Program-made: the position numbers and the translations under genes
The notes under the pieces: model-generated
What the model saw: only the letters and a program-made list of their open reading frames with translations
The model's database searches: none
Told to the model about the DNA's origin: nothing
In this document: piece after piece, positions 25,434 through 34,981 of the stretch
Layout: each line of letters opens with the position of its first letter
How positions within the stretch are numbered: the stretch's first letter is position 1
NCBI GenBank assembly: GCA_900542675.1
Contig: UQOT01000001.1
Location: 39,903 to 103,902, forward strand
Direction: 5' to 3'
Length of the DNA stretch: 64,000 nt
Source: an uncultured Eubacteriales bacterium
Lineage (GTDB): Bacteria > Bacillota > Clostridia > Monoglobales > Monoglobaceae

Positions 25434-28400
25434 TTAATCTCCGTCATATGTTACAAGAAATTCCATAATTGCCTTGAGCTTCTTTAAATACTCCGCTCCG
25501 TGCACGTCCTCCATAGTCCTTCCGAGCTTTATCTCGACCCTCGGTACTGCGGGGTTTATTATCCGAACTTCATTTGGCTTGCTTTCAATTAGTTTAAGGC
25601 ACGGCTTCATATCGGGTATGTTATTTTCATCAAACTTTATGGTTACCCCACCCTCACTGCCGATTAAGTCGGTCACTCCGTATTTTGAAGCGTACGCCTT
25701 AATCAGTGCAATTTCCATCAGGTTTTCGGTTTCCCACGGAACGGTTCCGTATCTGTCCTCTATCTCGTCATACGCATCGTAAAGCTCCTCCTGTGTACGA
25801 ATTGAAGCTATACGCTTGTACGCCGCAAGTCTCTGGCTGTGATTTCTTATATAGCTGTCAGGTAAATATGCAGAAACCGGTATGTCAACTCTCGTCTCGG
25901 TCTCGTGCTTGACCTCAATTCCCTTAACCTCCGCCGCAGCCTCCTCAAGCAAGCGGCAGTACATCTCATATCCGACTGCCTCCATATGTCCATGCTGCTG
26001 GGCGCCGATTAAGTTACCGGTGCCGCGGATTTCAAGATCGCGCATAGCTATTTTAAAGCCGCTGCCGAACTCGGTGAACTCCTTAATCGCAAGCAAACGC
26101 TTCTCCGCCTCGGGCGTTAAGCTTTGATTTCTGCGGTAGGTCAGATATGCATACGCCATCCTGTTGGAGCGTCCTACCCTGCCGCGAAGCTGATAAAGCT
26201 GTGCAAGCCCGAGTCTGTCCGAATTTTCAATAATTATTGTGTTAACATTCGGTATATCAAGTCCTGTTTCGATTATAGTCGTACAGACTAAAATATCAAT
26301 CTCGCCTTCGGATACGTCCATCATAATCCGCTCCAGCTCGCTCTCGTTCATTCTGCCGTGCGCAACGGCAATTCGCGCATCCGGCACAAGCTCCGCTATG
26401 CGATTTGCCACTTTAAATATGCCGTCTATCCTATTATATAGGTAATAAACCTGACCGCCGCGTCCAAGCTCCTTGTTTATCGCCTCACAGATTACGTCCT
26501 CGTCATACTCAAGCACATATGTCGAAACCGGGAACCGTTCGCTCGGCGGCTCATTAATCACGCTCATATCGCGGATACCGGTGAGCGACATATGCAGCGT
26601 CCTCGGGATAGGCGTAGCGGACAGCGTCAGTACATCAACTTCTTTGCGTATCTCCTTGATTTTTTCCTTATGCGCAACACCAAAACGCTGTTCCTCATCT
26701 ATGACCAAAAGCCCCAGCTTGTTAAACTTAATCGACTTTCCAAGCAGCTTGTGCGTGCCTATCACTATGTCAATTTCACCTGTTGTAAGTCCCTTCTTGA
26801 CACGCCTCTCCTCTGTCGCGGTACAAAACCTCGAAAGCAGTGAAACATTTATCGGATAATCCATCATACGCTGCTTAAAAGTGTTAAAATGCTGCGATGC
26901 AAGTATAGTTGTCGGCACCAGATACGCCACCTGATAACCCGCGTTAACCGCTTTAAACGCCGCACGCAGAGCAACCTCGGTCTTACCATAGCCCACGTCG
27001 CCGCACAGCAGGCGGTCCATAGGATACGGTTTTTCCATATCCTGCTTGACTTCTTCAATACTGCGCAGCTGGTCGTCTGTCTCCTCATACGGAAACTTTG
27101 CTTCAAACTCGCTCTGCCAATCGTCGTCCTCGGGGAAGGCTATACCCGGAGTATTGGCGCGTCTTGCATACAAATCCACAAGCTCCTTCGCCATATCCGC
27201 CGCCGCAGCCTTAACCCGCTGCGTGGTGCGGTTCCAATCGGCTCCGCCGAGCTTACTCAGCCTTATCCGTGCGCCGTCCTTTGCGATATGCTTATACACC
27301 ATATCAAGCTGATTTGTCGGCACATACAAATAGTCGTCGCCCTTAAATCGGATTTTAAGATAATCCTGTCGCACGCCTTGAGTCGTAAGCTGCTCAATAC
27401 CTATATACTGACCGACGCCGTAGCTTCTGTGGACTATATAATCCCCCGGCTCAAGGTCGGTGAAGTTGTCTATCTTCTGTCCGCGCACCTTGCCATAGCG
27501 CTTCCTCTTTTTCTTCTCCGAACCGAAAATTTCTCTGCCGGAAATTATAACCGTACGTATCATCGGCAATTCGAATCCGTGTGCAAGGCTACCGTGCGTC
27601 AGCACAATACTCCCGTCCGGCGGCACACTCTCGAGTCTTTCCGTATACGAGCAATCAAACCCTTCATCTGTCAGACGACTGAGCAAATTCTTCGCCCTGA
27701 TTTCACTGCCGCCTAAAATTATTGTCTTATATGCGTGCTGCTTATAATACGCAAGCGACTCGAACAGAAACTCCATCTTACCGCGAAAACCCGCAAGCGA
27801 TTTCGCCGAAAACGACAAAGTTCGCTTCGCCCTATACTCGGGCACACTGCCCGATATTGCGCTCACGCCGATAAATTTATGCTTTATAAGCCGCCTTACT
27901 GCGGATTTAAGCGGCATAAAGTAGTCACCGCCCGCGTCCGGAATAATTCCGCGGCCTGCCATTTCCACCGCATCGTCCGCAAACCTGAGCGCCTCTTTTT
28001 CATACGCTTCGCTTATGCCCGAGCCGTCGCACCACACCACCGTACAGTCATCGCTCAGGTAATCTATTATTGTAGGTTCTTCACTGTAAATATAAGGAAT
28101 GTATTTATCAAGCGACGGAAAAGCTATCCCCTGCTTCAGCCGCTCAATATCCCGCGTCATTACAGCCGCCGCCTTCTCACAGCCGGGTTTGTCGTTAAAT
28201 TCGGGTGCCTTCATCAGCTTTTCAAGCTTTTTTATAAGCTTAAGTCTCTCCGCTCCGTCAAGCGCAAGCTCGGCGGCAGGCGTAATCCTAACCTCGCTGC
28301 ACTTTTCGATTGTGCGCTGCGATGAATTGTCAAATGTTCGCACCGAGTCCACCTCGGTATCAAAGAACTCGACCCTGTACGGGAACTTACTTCCGCACGA

Positions 28401-28961
28401 AAAAAAGTCCAGAATACCTCCGCGTATGCTGAACTGCCCCGCACCCTCGACCATATCCTCTCGCTTATATCCCATGGCGGTAAGTCTGTCCGCAATCTCA
28501 TCGAGATCACACTCGCTGCCGACCTTTAAGGTTTTAACGCCGCTGTCATACTTTTTCTTCGGCAAGGTTACGCTAAGCAGCGCCGCGGGAGTTGTGACTA
28601 CAATCGTTTCGTCCGCACCTCCGCTCAGCGCATCTAATACTTTCAGCCGCTGTGCGGATATATCGCGGCTTTTCGCGTCCACATCGTAAAACAAAAGCTC
28701 TGACGGCGGATAATACAAAACCCTGTCGTCATCACCGCCCGCAAAAAAGCGCAAATCCTCTAAAAGCTCCTTTGCCTGAGCTTCGCCTGGCGCGACAACA
28801 AGCAGCGGAGACGAAAACTTTTTTGCAGCACAAAAAGCAAGGTAAGCCCTGAGCGAGTCCGAAACACCGGTCACGTTCACGGGATATTCACCCTGCTTTA
28901 AATACGATATTAATTCATCAAAATCCGCGAGATTTTGTATAATTTCAAAAAAACCATTCAT
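25434..28961 (-). CDS. mfd: Transcription-repair coupling factor Mfd
   Basis: At 1175 residues this is the full family length. Order: UvrB-like N-terminal domains; the CarD/RNA polymerase-interaction domain (LEPGDYIVHRSYGVGQYIGI, about 495-560); the RecG-type motor with Walker A GDVGYGKTE, DEEQRFG and SATPIPRTL; LVCTTIIETGLDIPN and QLRGRVGRS; and the C-terminal TRCF domain. It removes RNA polymerase stalled at DNA lesions and recruits UvrA. The start lies seven bases after the pth stop, so the two genes are translationally close. Confidence 0.98.
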   Translation of the reverse strand: MNGFFEIIQNLADFDELISYLKQGEYPVNVTGVSDSLRAYLAFCAAKKFSSPLLVVAPGEAQAKELLEDLRFFAGGDDDRVLYYPPSELLFYDVDAKSRDISAQRLKVLDALSGGADETIVVTTPAALLSVTLPKKKYDSGVKTLKVGSECDLDEIADRLTAMGYKREDMVEGAGQFSIRGGILDFFSCGSKFPYRVEFFDTEVDSVRTFDNSSQRTIEKCSEVRITPAAELALDGAERLKLIKKLEKLMKAPEFNDKPGCEKAAAVMTRDIERLKQGIAFPSLDKYIPYIYSEEPTIIDYLSDDCTVVWCDGSGISEAYEKEALRFADDAVEMAGRGIIPDAGGDYFMPLKSAVRRLIKHKFIGVSAISGSVPEYRAKRTLSFSAKSLAGFRGKMEFLFESLAYYKQHAYKTIILGGSEIRAKNLLSRLTDEGFDCSYTERLESVPPDGSIVLTHGSLAHGFELPMIRTVIISGREIFGSEKKKRKRYGKVRGQKIDNFTDLEPGDYIVHRSYGVGQYIGIEQLTTQGVRQDYLKIRFKGDDYLYVPTNQLDMVYKHIAKDGARIRLSKLGGADWNRTTQRVKAAAADMAKELVDLYARRANTPGIAFPEDDDWQSEFEAKFPYEETDDQLRSIEEVKQDMEKPYPMDRLLCGDVGYGKTEVALRAAFKAVNAGYQVAYLVPTTILASQHFNTFKQRMMDYPINVSLLSRFCTATEERRVKKGLTTGEIDIVIGTHKLLGKSIKFNKLGLLVIDEEQRFGVAHKEKIKEIRKEVDVLTLSATPIPRTLHMSLTGIRDMSVINEPPSERFPVSTYVLEYDEDVICEAINKELGRGGQVYYLYNRIDGIFKVANRIAELVPDARIAVAHGRMNESELERIMMDVSEGEIDILVCTTIIETGLDIPNVNTIIIENSDRLGLAQLYQLRGRVGRSNRMAYAYLTYRRNQSLTPEAEKRLLAIKEFTEFGSGFKIAMRDLEIRGTGNLIGAQQHGHMEAVGYEMYCRLLEEAAAEVKGIEVKHETETRVDIPVSAYLPDSYIRNHSQRLAAYKRIASIRTQEELYDAYDEIEDRYGTVPWETENLMEIALIKAYASKYGVTDLIGSEGGVTIKFDENNIPDMKPCLKLIESKPNEVRIINPAVPRVEIKLGRTMEDVHGAEYLKKLKAIMEFLVTYDGD

Positions 28962-28967
28962 ATATAT

Positions 28968-29534
28968 CTACCCATTGTATTTTTGTATTGCAGACTGTAC
29001 GCTGCCGCCGATTATTTCCTCAATGGCTTTTACGGCGCGAACCGCGGTTTCGGTCAGCACCTCGGTCTCAGCCCTTGAAAACCTGCCGAGCACAAAATCG
29101 CATATCGCCACGTGCTCATCGGTATCGGGACTGCCTATTCCGAGCTTAACACGCGGAAACGCGTCACTGCCGAGGTTTAAAATAATACTCTTAAGCCCGT
29201 TGTGACCGCCGGCGCTGCCGCTCTTTCTTATTCTCAGCTTTCCCAAAACCATTGATTTATCATCCGACACCACAATTATATTTTCGGGCGGAATATCAAA
29301 GTAATCCGCGATGGGTCCGACCGCCTCTCCACTTAAATTCATAAAGGTCGTCGGCTTGACCGCGATAATCTTTTGACCTGCGATTACTCCCGTGCCCGTC
29401 TCGGCGCGGAACTTGCTCGGTCTCATCTTTATATCATTTTTGGCGCAAAACGCGTCGACAACATCAAACCCGATGTTGTGACGCGTGTTTACATATTTTC
29501 TCCCGGGATTTCCGAGACCAACTACCATATACAT
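28968..29534 (-). CDS. pth: Peptidyl-tRNA hydrolase
   Basis: A 188-residue cytoplasmic enzyme that releases peptides from stalled peptidyl-tRNA. The N-terminus MVVGLGNPGRKYVNTRHNIG contains the catalytic His, and family motifs KPTTFMNLSGEAV, VVSDD and GSAGGHNGLKSI follow. Length is normal. It lies between glmU and mfd, a conserved order in Clostridia and Bacilli (spoVC-mfd). Start may be at 29534 or at the next Met (29528). Confidence 0.98.
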   Translation of the reverse strand: MYMVVGLGNPGRKYVNTRHNIGFDVVDAFCAKNDIKMRPSKFRAETGTGVIAGQKIIAVKPTTFMNLSGEAVGPIADYFDIPPENIIVVSDDKSMVLGKLRIRKSGSAGGHNGLKSIILNLGSDAFPRVKLGIGSPDTDEHVAICDFVLGRFSRAETEVLTETAVRAVKAIEEIIGGSVQSAIQKYNG

Positions 29535-29592
29535 AGTAATTCTTTACTTTCCCTTCTTCCCAAAAACGTCGGGAACATCCCTCCGCTTTTTG

Positions 29593-30954
29593 TTACTTTC
29601 CCTTTTTCTTTACCGTCCACTGCTCTTTTACTACCTGCTTACTTCTTGCTATCGCGAGTGACTCAGCGGGTACTTCATCGGTTATGGTTGAGCCTGCTGC
29701 AGTGTATGCGCCGTGACGAACTACAACCGGAGATACAAGATTTGTATTGCAGCCGATGAAGCAGTCGTCCTCAATCGTCGAGCGGTGCTTGTGCTCGCCG
29801 TCATAGTTCACAACAACCGTACCGCAGCCGAAGTTGACGCGCTTGCCAACGTCAGCGTCGCCGATATATGTCAGATGCGCAACCTTTGTTCCGTCATCAA
29901 TCGTCGAATTTTTAATTTCAACAAAGTCGCCTATCTTAACCTCAGACCCGATTTTGGTTCCCGGTCTTAAATAAGCAAACGGTCCGACATTGGTGTTCGA
30001 GCCAACCTCACTGTCAATACCTACCGTCTTAAGAACCGTTGTGTTATCGCCTATCTTACAGTTATTAAGCGATGTATCCGAGCCGATAACGCAGTTTTCG
30101 CCGATTTCAGTATTACCTTCGAGCACTGTTCCGGGATAGATAACCGTATCTCTGCCAACCTTAACGTTTGTCGTTATCTGAACCTTATCCGGGTCGATAA
30201 TCGTAACACCGCTGAGCATAAGCGCTTCCACCTTGCGGCGGTTCAAAATCTTTCCGATCTGTGAGAGCTGGAGTTTATCGTTAACGCCTAATATCTGCTC
30301 AAGCTCCGTCATATACGCGCCGACCTTTTCGCCCTCGCTCAGCATTATTTCCACAACGTCTGTAATATAATACTCGCCCTGAGCGTTGTTATTCGTAATC
30401 TTTTTAAGAGCCGCAGCGAGCTTTTTAATATCAAAGAAGTACATTCCGGAGTTAATTTCCTTTATCTCCCTCTCGTCATCGTTTGCGTCCTTTTCTTCAA
30501 CAATTTTTACAATCTCGCCGTTCTCCCTGACAATTCTGCCGTAGCCGTAGGGATTATCTATTTCGGCAGTGATAACCGTTGCCGCGCGCTTCTTTCTGTT
30601 GTGGTCGTCAAGCACGCGCTTTAAAGTGTCCGCCTCAATAAGCGGCGCATCACCGTAGAGCACCATAACAGTACCGTCTATGCCGCTGAGCTTTTCAATT
30701 CCCTGCATAACCGCGTGTCCCGTACCCAACTGCTCATACTGATACGCGTATGTAACACGGTCTTTAAGATATGCCTTAACGTCCTCCGCCTTGTGGCCTA
30801 TGACAACAATATTTTCATCACTGCCGGCAGCGCACGCCGTATCAACAACCCACTCAACAAGCGCCTTGCCCGCAGCCTGCTGAAGCGGTTTTGCTATATT
30901 AGATTTCATTCGCTTTCCCTCGCCCGCGGCAAGGATAATGCTGTAGAGTCCCAT
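29593..30954 (-). CDS. glmU: Bifunctional UDP-GlcNAc pyrophosphorylase / GlcN-1-P acetyltransferase GlmU
   Basis: A 453-residue two-domain enzyme making UDP-GlcNAc for peptidoglycan and surface glycans. The uridyltransferase half has LAAGEGKRMKS at the start, YGDAPLI and EINSGMYFF. The C-terminal left-handed beta-helix carries hexapeptide repeats (IGENCVIGSDTSLNN, VGPFAYLRPGTKIG) and the acetyltransferase motif VAHLTYIGDADVG. It is the first gene of a likely glmU-pth-mfd run. The ribosome site is CGGAGGAA. Confidence 0.98.
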   Translation of the reverse strand: MGLYSIILAAGEGKRMKSNIAKPLQQAAGKALVEWVVDTACAAGSDENIVVIGHKAEDVKAYLKDRVTYAYQYEQLGTGHAVMQGIEKLSGIDGTVMVLYGDAPLIEADTLKRVLDDHNRKKRAATVITAEIDNPYGYGRIVRENGEIVKIVEEKDANDDEREIKEINSGMYFFDIKKLAAALKKITNNNAQGEYYITDVVEIMLSEGEKVGAYMTELEQILGVNDKLQLSQIGKILNRRKVEALMLSGVTIIDPDKVQITTNVKVGRDTVIYPGTVLEGNTEIGENCVIGSDTSLNNCKIGDNTTVLKTVGIDSEVGSNTNVGPFAYLRPGTKIGSEVKIGDFVEIKNSTIDDGTKVAHLTYIGDADVGKRVNFGCGTVVVNYDGEHKHRSTIEDDCFIGCNTNLVSPVVVRHGAYTAAGSTITDEVPAESLAIARSKQVVKEQWTVKKKGK

Positions 30955-31044
30955 TTTCCCATTCCTCCGGAATAATATTTAAAATTAACTAATTTAGTAT
31001 ATCATATAATGAAAATATTTACAATAGCGAATTTTACATAAATA

Positions 31045-31115
31045 AATACCCCCCCACAAAATGCGGCGGGATCTTTTCGTACGTGTATGAGTAACACACA
31101 CCGCAGGGGGCTGTT
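31045..31115 (+). other. Foldable element upstream of the small open frame
   Basis: CCCCC and TGCGG near 31050-31067 can pair with CCGCA and GGGGG near 31102-31111, enclosing a GTGT/ACAC hairpin. It could be a structured leader or the end of a convergent transcript. No known riboswitch class was recognised. Confidence 0.3.
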
Positions 31116-31152
31116 TAAAAAGTTCCAATGAAAGGGGGTATTTAGGTCAAAT

Positions 31153-31284
31153 ATGCAGCTTAGTTTTACGGTTTGGTTGTCTATTGGGATTATTGTTGCT
31201 GCGTTCGCGTTTATGCTGCCTGTTACTCCGCTGAAATTATACAGGTTGTTTGTGTCCAATGCGACTTCGGCTGTGTATGCGTGA
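31153..31284 (+). CDS. Possible small single-pass membrane protein (43 aa)
   Basis: A 43-codon frame, too short to be certain. It starts MQLSFTVWLSIGIIVAAFAF and has one strong hydrophobic helix followed by a short tail. A G-rich run (AAAGGGGG) lies about 14 bases upstream, further than usual, and a hairpin with six T residues follows immediately, beginning in the stop codon. This makes it look like a small transcription unit. Third positions are richer in A/T than in neighbouring genes, so it may be a remnant. I do not recognise it. Confidence 0.35.
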   Translation: MQLSFTVWLSIGIIVAAFAFMLPVTPLKLYRLFVSNATSAVYA

Positions 31285-31326
31285 CCATAGTCGGCTTTGC
31301 GGTAGCAAAGGTGGTCTTTTTTGTTT
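31283..31326 (+). terminator. Candidate Rho-independent terminator
   Basis: GACCA...TGGTC encloses CTTTGC/GCAAAG with a GGTA loop and is followed by TTTTTT at 31317-31322. It ends the small frame and isolates it from the csoR promoter. Confidence 0.6.
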
Positions 31327-31345
31327 TATATTTTTAAAATTTCTC

Positions 31346-31375
31346 TTGACAACATACCCCTAGGGGGTATATAAT
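31346..31375 (+). promoter_or_regulatory. csoR-copA promoter with embedded CsoR operator
   Basis: TTGACA (31346-31351) and TATAAT (31370-31375) are both consensus with an 18-base spacer. The spacer contains the near-perfect palindrome ATACCCCTAGGGGGTAT (31354-31370), the GC-rich TA-flanked operator typical of CsoR. Apo-CsoR bound here would block polymerase; Cu(I) would release it. The csoR start lies about 20 bases downstream, so the gene is probably autoregulated. Confidence 0.92.
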
Positions 31376-31396
31376 GCAGATAAAGGAGCGATGATT

Positions 31397-31690
31397 ATGG
31401 AAAATTGCTGTCATAGGAAAAAAGTCCGCGCGGAGAATGAATTTAAAAGTCTGATACACCGTTTAAACCGTATTGAGGGACAGATACGCGGAATTAAAAA
31501 TATGGTTGAAAGCAACGCATACTGCCCGGATATTCTTGTTCAGGCGGCGGCAGCAGGCGCGGCGCTTAACGCGTTTAATAAAGAGCTGCTTGCAAACCAC
31601 ATCCGCACCTGTGTTGCGGAGGATATACGTGCGGGCAAGGATGAAACGATAGATGAGCTTTTAGCAACTATGCAAAAGCTGATGAAATAG
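31397..31690 (+). CDS. csoR: Copper-sensing transcriptional repressor CsoR
   Basis: A 97-residue all-helical repressor. LIHRLNRIEGQIRGIKNMVE is the family signature, and the Cu(I) ligands appear as Cys in NAYCPDIL and His/Cys in NHIRTCV, the usual C-H-C set. I choose the ATG at 31397, eight bases after AGGAG, over the ATG at 31391, which is too close to it. An N-terminal CCH adds further possible metal ligands. Directly upstream is its palindromic operator, and copA follows 38 bases downstream. Confidence 0.95.
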   Translation: MENCCHRKKVRAENEFKSLIHRLNRIEGQIRGIKNMVESNAYCPDILVQAAAAGAALNAFNKELLANHIRTCVAEDIRAGKDETIDELLATMQKLMK

Positions 31691-31728
31691 ACTGCTTAGG
31701 CAATAATAGAATTCGGAGGTGAATTATT

Positions 31729-34245
31729 ATGAAGCAGTATAACGTAACGGGTATGAGCTGTGCGGCTTGCAGCGCAAGGGTCGAAAAGGCTGTCGGGACA
31801 GTTGACGGAGTGACGTCGGTATCTGTCAGCCTGCTGACTAACTCAATGGGCGTTGAGGGCACGGCAAGCGACGGAGCGATAATCGCCGCTGTCGAAAAGG
31901 CGGGCTACGGCGCGTCGGTCAAAGGCGCTAAACCTGATACGGATAATGAAGATATGCTGAAAGACCGCGAAACACCTGCACTCAAACGGAGGCTTTGGTG
32001 GTCGGTCGGATTTTTGGCAGTTTTAATGTATATCTCTATGGGACATATGATGTGGGATTGGCCTCTTCCGAGCTTTCTTACGCACAATCACGTTGCTATG
32101 GGGCTTATACAGCTTCTGCTTACCGTAATTATAATGGTGATTAATCAAAAATTCTTTATAAGCGGATTTAAGAGCTTGCTGCGCGGTGCACCGAATATGG
32201 ATACCCTTGTCGCGCTCGGCGCAGGGGCGGCGTTTGTCTACAGCACCTACGCGCTGTTTATGATGACTGACGCACAGACCCGCGGCGACGCGGCGGCGGT
32301 TATGTCGTATATGCACGAATTTTACTTTGAGTCAGCAGCGATGATATTGACGCTTATAACAGTCGGCAAAATGCTTGAGGCGAAGTCAAAGGGCAGGACG
32401 ACGGACGCTCTTAAAAGCCTGATGAAGCTTGCGCCCAAGACCGCGGTAATTATAGAAAACGGCAAGGAAACAGAGGTTTCGATTGAGCAGGTCAAAAAGG
32501 GCGATATTTTTGTTGTACGCCCGGGCGAAAACATTCCGGTCGACGGTATAGTCACCGAAGGCTCAAGCGCAGTCAACGAATCGGCTTTGACCGGCGAAAG
32601 TATACCCGTTGACAAGTCGCCGGGCGACAAGGTCTCGGCGGCTACGACAAACAGTTCTGGCTATCTTCGCTGCAAAGCTACAAATGTCGGCGAGGATACA
32701 ACTCTGTCACAGATTATACGTATGGTCGGCGATGCGGCGGCAACAAAAGCGCCGATTGCCAAAATTGCCGATAAGGTTTCGGGAATATTCGTACCGACAG
32801 TCATTATAATTGCGGCAATCACTGCCATCGTATGGCTTCTTGTCGGACAGAGCGTCGGTTTTGCACTGGCGCGCGGAATTTCGGTACTCGTTATCAGCTG
32901 TCCGTGCGCGCTCGGTCTCGCCACGCCCGTTGCAATAATGGTAGGCAGCGGTATCGGCGCAAGAAACGGGATACTGTTTAAGACGTCCGCATCGCTCGAA
33001 CAGGCGGGCAAAATAAGCATTGCCGCGCTCGACAAAACGGGAACAATAACACTCGGCAAGCCAAGGGTTACAGATATAATAACAGCCGAAAATATAAGCG
33101 AAGCGGAGCTTTTAAGCGCTGCGTACTCACTTGAAATCGGAAGCGAGCATCCGCTTTCAAAGGCGGTTATCCAAAAAGGCGACGAGAACAAAATAACCGC
33201 CGATGCGGTAAAGGATTTTAAAGCGCTGCCGGGAAGCGGACTTATGGGCACAATGCGCGGCGAGACACTCCGCGGCGGAAATTTTGAATTTATAAGCAAG
33301 AACGCGGATATCTCAGCGGATATTAGGCTTAAAGCGGAAGCACTTGCAGAGCAGGGCAAAACGCCGCTGTTTTTTAGCCGAAATGATAAAATGCTCGGAA
33401 TTATAGCTGTCGCCGATGTGATTAAGGAAGACAGCCCTCAGGCGGTTAAAGAGCTTAAAGATATGGGAATACACGTGGTTATGCTGACAGGAGACAACAA
33501 GCGCACCGCGGAAGCAATAGGCAGACAGGCAGGCGTTGATGAGGTTATCGCAGGCGTACTGCCGGACGGCAAGGAAAACGTAATAAGGGATTTGATGAAA
33601 AACGGCAAGACCGCAATGGTCGGCGACGGAATAAACGACGCCCCCGCACTGACCCGCGCGGATATCGGTATTGCAATAGGCGCGGGAGTAGATATTGCCA
33701 TCGACTCGGCGGACGTTGTGCTGATGAACAGCCGACTGAGCGATGTACCCACCGCAATAAGGCTTGGCAGAGCAACGCTTAGGAATATACACGAAAATTT
33801 ATTCTGGGCATTTATCTATAACGTAATCGGCATACCGCTCGCGGCGGGAGTATTCATTCGCCTTTTCGGCTGGAAATTAAATCCGATGTTCGGCGCGGCG
33901 GCAATGAGCCTTTCGAGCTTCTGCGTTGTTACAAACGCACTGAGGCTTAATATGATAAATATCAGGAACCCCAAAAAATACAGGAAAAATAATTATAAAC
34001 ATACAATACATTCCAAAAACTGCAAAGGAGATGCAAATAATATGAAGAAAACACTAAAAATCGAAGGTATGATGTGCCCGCACTGCGAGGGCAGAGTAAA
34101 AGACGCACTCGAAGCGATGAGCGGCGTTGAAAGCGCAGAAGTCAGCCACGAGAGCGGCACCGCAGTAGTCACACTCACGCAAGAAATAGACGACGATACA
34201 CTGAAAGCCGCCGTCGAAGCACAGGGATACAAATGCATTGATTAG
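31729..34245 (+). CDS. copA: Copper-exporting P1B-type ATPase fused in frame to a CopZ-like domain
   Basis: An 838-residue membrane pump that exports Cu(I). It has an N-terminal metal-binding domain ([15 protein letters not shown]), eight expected membrane helices, LTGES, the ion-site [11 protein letters not shown] (near 390), the phosphorylated Asp in DKTGTI (near 437), SEHPLSKA and [10 protein letters not shown] (near 633). Unusually, the frame does not stop after the last helix but continues through a polar linker into a second metal-binding domain (residues 772-838; [15 protein letters not shown]), which resembles free CopZ. The linker contains AAAGGAGATG followed by an in-frame ATG at 34042, so a separate CopZ may also be made. 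It is controlled with csoR by copper. Confidence 0.95.
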   Translation: MKQYNVTGMSCAACSARVEKAVGTVDGVTSVSVSLLTNSMGVEGTASDGAIIAAVEKAGYGASVKGAKPDTDNEDMLKDRETPALKRRLWWSVGFLAVLMYISMGHMMWDWPLPSFLTHNHVAMGLIQLLLTVIIMVINQKFFISGFKSLLRGAPNMDTLVALGAGAAFVYSTYALFMMTDAQTRGDAAAVMSYMHEFYFESAAMILTLITVGKMLEAKSKGRTTDALKSLMKLAPKTAVIIENGKETEVSIEQVKKGDIFVVRPGENIPVDGIVTEGSSAVNESALTGESIPVDKSPGDKVSAATTNSSGYLRCKATNVGEDTTLSQIIRMVGDAAATKAPIAKIADKVSGIFVPTVIIIAAITAIVWLLVGQSVGFALARGISVLVISCPCALGLATPVAIMVGSGIGARNGILFKTSASLEQAGKISIAALDKTGTITLGKPRVTDIITAENISEAELLSAAYSLEIGSEHPLSKAVIQKGDENKITADAVKDFKALPGSGLMGTMRGETLRGGNFEFISKNADISADIRLKAEALAEQGKTPLFFSRNDKMLGIIAVADVIKEDSPQAVKELKDMGIHVVMLTGDNKRTAEAIGRQAGVDEVIAGVLPDGKENVIRDLMKNGKTAMVGDGINDAPALTRADIGIAIGAGVDIAIDSADVVLMNSRLSDVPTAIRLGRATLRNIHENLFWAFIYNVIGIPLAAGVFIRLFGWKLNPMFGAAAMSLSSFCVVTNALRLNMINIRNPKKYRKNNYKHTIHSKNCKGDANNMKKTLKIEGMMCPHCEGRVKDALEAMSGVESAEVSHESGTAVVTLTQEIDDDTLKAAVEAQGYKCID
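34042..34245 (+). CDS. Nested CopZ-like copper chaperone start within copA
   Basis: An ATG at 34042 lies in the copA frame with an excellent ribosome site (AAAGGAG) about ten bases upstream. It would give a 67-residue protein ([22 protein letters not shown]...) that is a complete HMA domain with the MxCxxC copper site. This is the normal size and position of copZ downstream of copA. It is inferred that the stop codon between the two genes was lost while the old start signals remained. Whether the short product is made is not shown by sequence. Confidence 0.6.
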   Translation: MKKTLKIEGMMCPHCEGRVKDALEAMSGVESAEVSHESGTAVVTLTQEIDDDTLKAAVEAQGYKCID

Positions 34246-34267
34246 AGAATATGCAGCGTATATAATA

Positions 34268-34294
34268 AGGGGCGGATTATATCCGCCCCTATTT
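34268..34294 (+). terminator. Hairpin terminator after the copper operon
   Basis: A perfect 10-base stem, AGGGGCGGAT/ATCCGCCCCT, with a TAT loop lies 22 bases after the stop. The T-run that follows is short (ATTTAAGG), so termination may be partial. Confidence 0.7.
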
Positions 34295-34304
34295 AAGGTG
34301 CAGC

Positions 34305-34973
34305 TTATGTGGAATACAATCTTTTGGGCAGAGCCGGCAGCGGCGTAACCGCACCGTCATTGCTTTGCAGAGCATTTCAGCTATTCCCGCCGCCGCGAAG
34401 CAGCATATGTACCTCAAACCTTATTGCGTTCAGTGTTCCCGGGCTGCCGCCGTTTACGCTGCTGTCTGTCACACACGCGCTGCTTAATCTCGCTTTCGCT
34501 CAGCTTTTCATATTTAGTATATACATTGTTATGGTATGTATGAAGCTCGGCGTTAAAGCATAGCTTTTCTTCCGACTCAATGCGCATAACTATCGCCTGC
34601 TCGGGATAACTCGCAAATATTTCGCGCTTTATACGGTCTCCGCCAATGCCGTATTCGACAGTGACGACCGCAGAGCCTTATCGGTTCTGCCATTGTCAAC
34701 ACCGAGAGACATCCCCCCGTTATACTCTTTACCTTAGGATGCGCGGCTGCTTCGTCTCCGACAATCGCTTCGCTGCCTATGCTTGCCGGACTTCCGTTTT
34801 CGTCAGCGCCTCAAAAATATCTCCATCCCCCCGGCTTTGCTGCCTCCCGTAAAATCAACCGCTGATATATTCTTTGCCGCTGCAGCCTCATCGAGCGTCT
34901 TTATAACATCGCCGTTTTCAATAGGATTGTTCGTCCATATCACTGTTTCGGGGTCAGGATTAGCTTTACTCAT
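34305..34973 (-). pseudogene. Second decayed GH95 gene (several frameshifts and deletions)
   Basis: Directly after the GH43 gene, the minus strand encodes broken pieces of a GH95 protein in the right order. Pieces: PDPETVIWTNNPI (compare DAETVMWTNRTI of the intact enzyme), DENGSPASIGSEAIVGDEAA (compare EDGTPAEIGSADAIVGDE), VTVEYGIGGDRIKREIFASYPEQAIVMRIESEEKL, KYEKLSESEIK, then a jump to IAEMLCKSNDGAVTPLPALP (compare IAEMLIQSHDGAVTLLPAIP), and a TAA at 34305. At least three frame changes and loss of most of the catalytic domain are evident. The first piece starts with ATG after AGGTAATT and lacks a signal peptide. Confidence 0.85.
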
Positions 34974-34981
34974 AATTACCT

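Noticed and set aside
26889..27716. A 275-codon plus-strand frame inside mfd
   Set aside because: It is a shadow of a fully conserved mfd gene with no start signal or recognisable domain.
31002..31259. An 85-codon minus-strand frame between glmU and csoR
   Set aside because: It has no ribosome site and overlaps the hairpins and the opposite-strand small frame. Composition looks non-coding.
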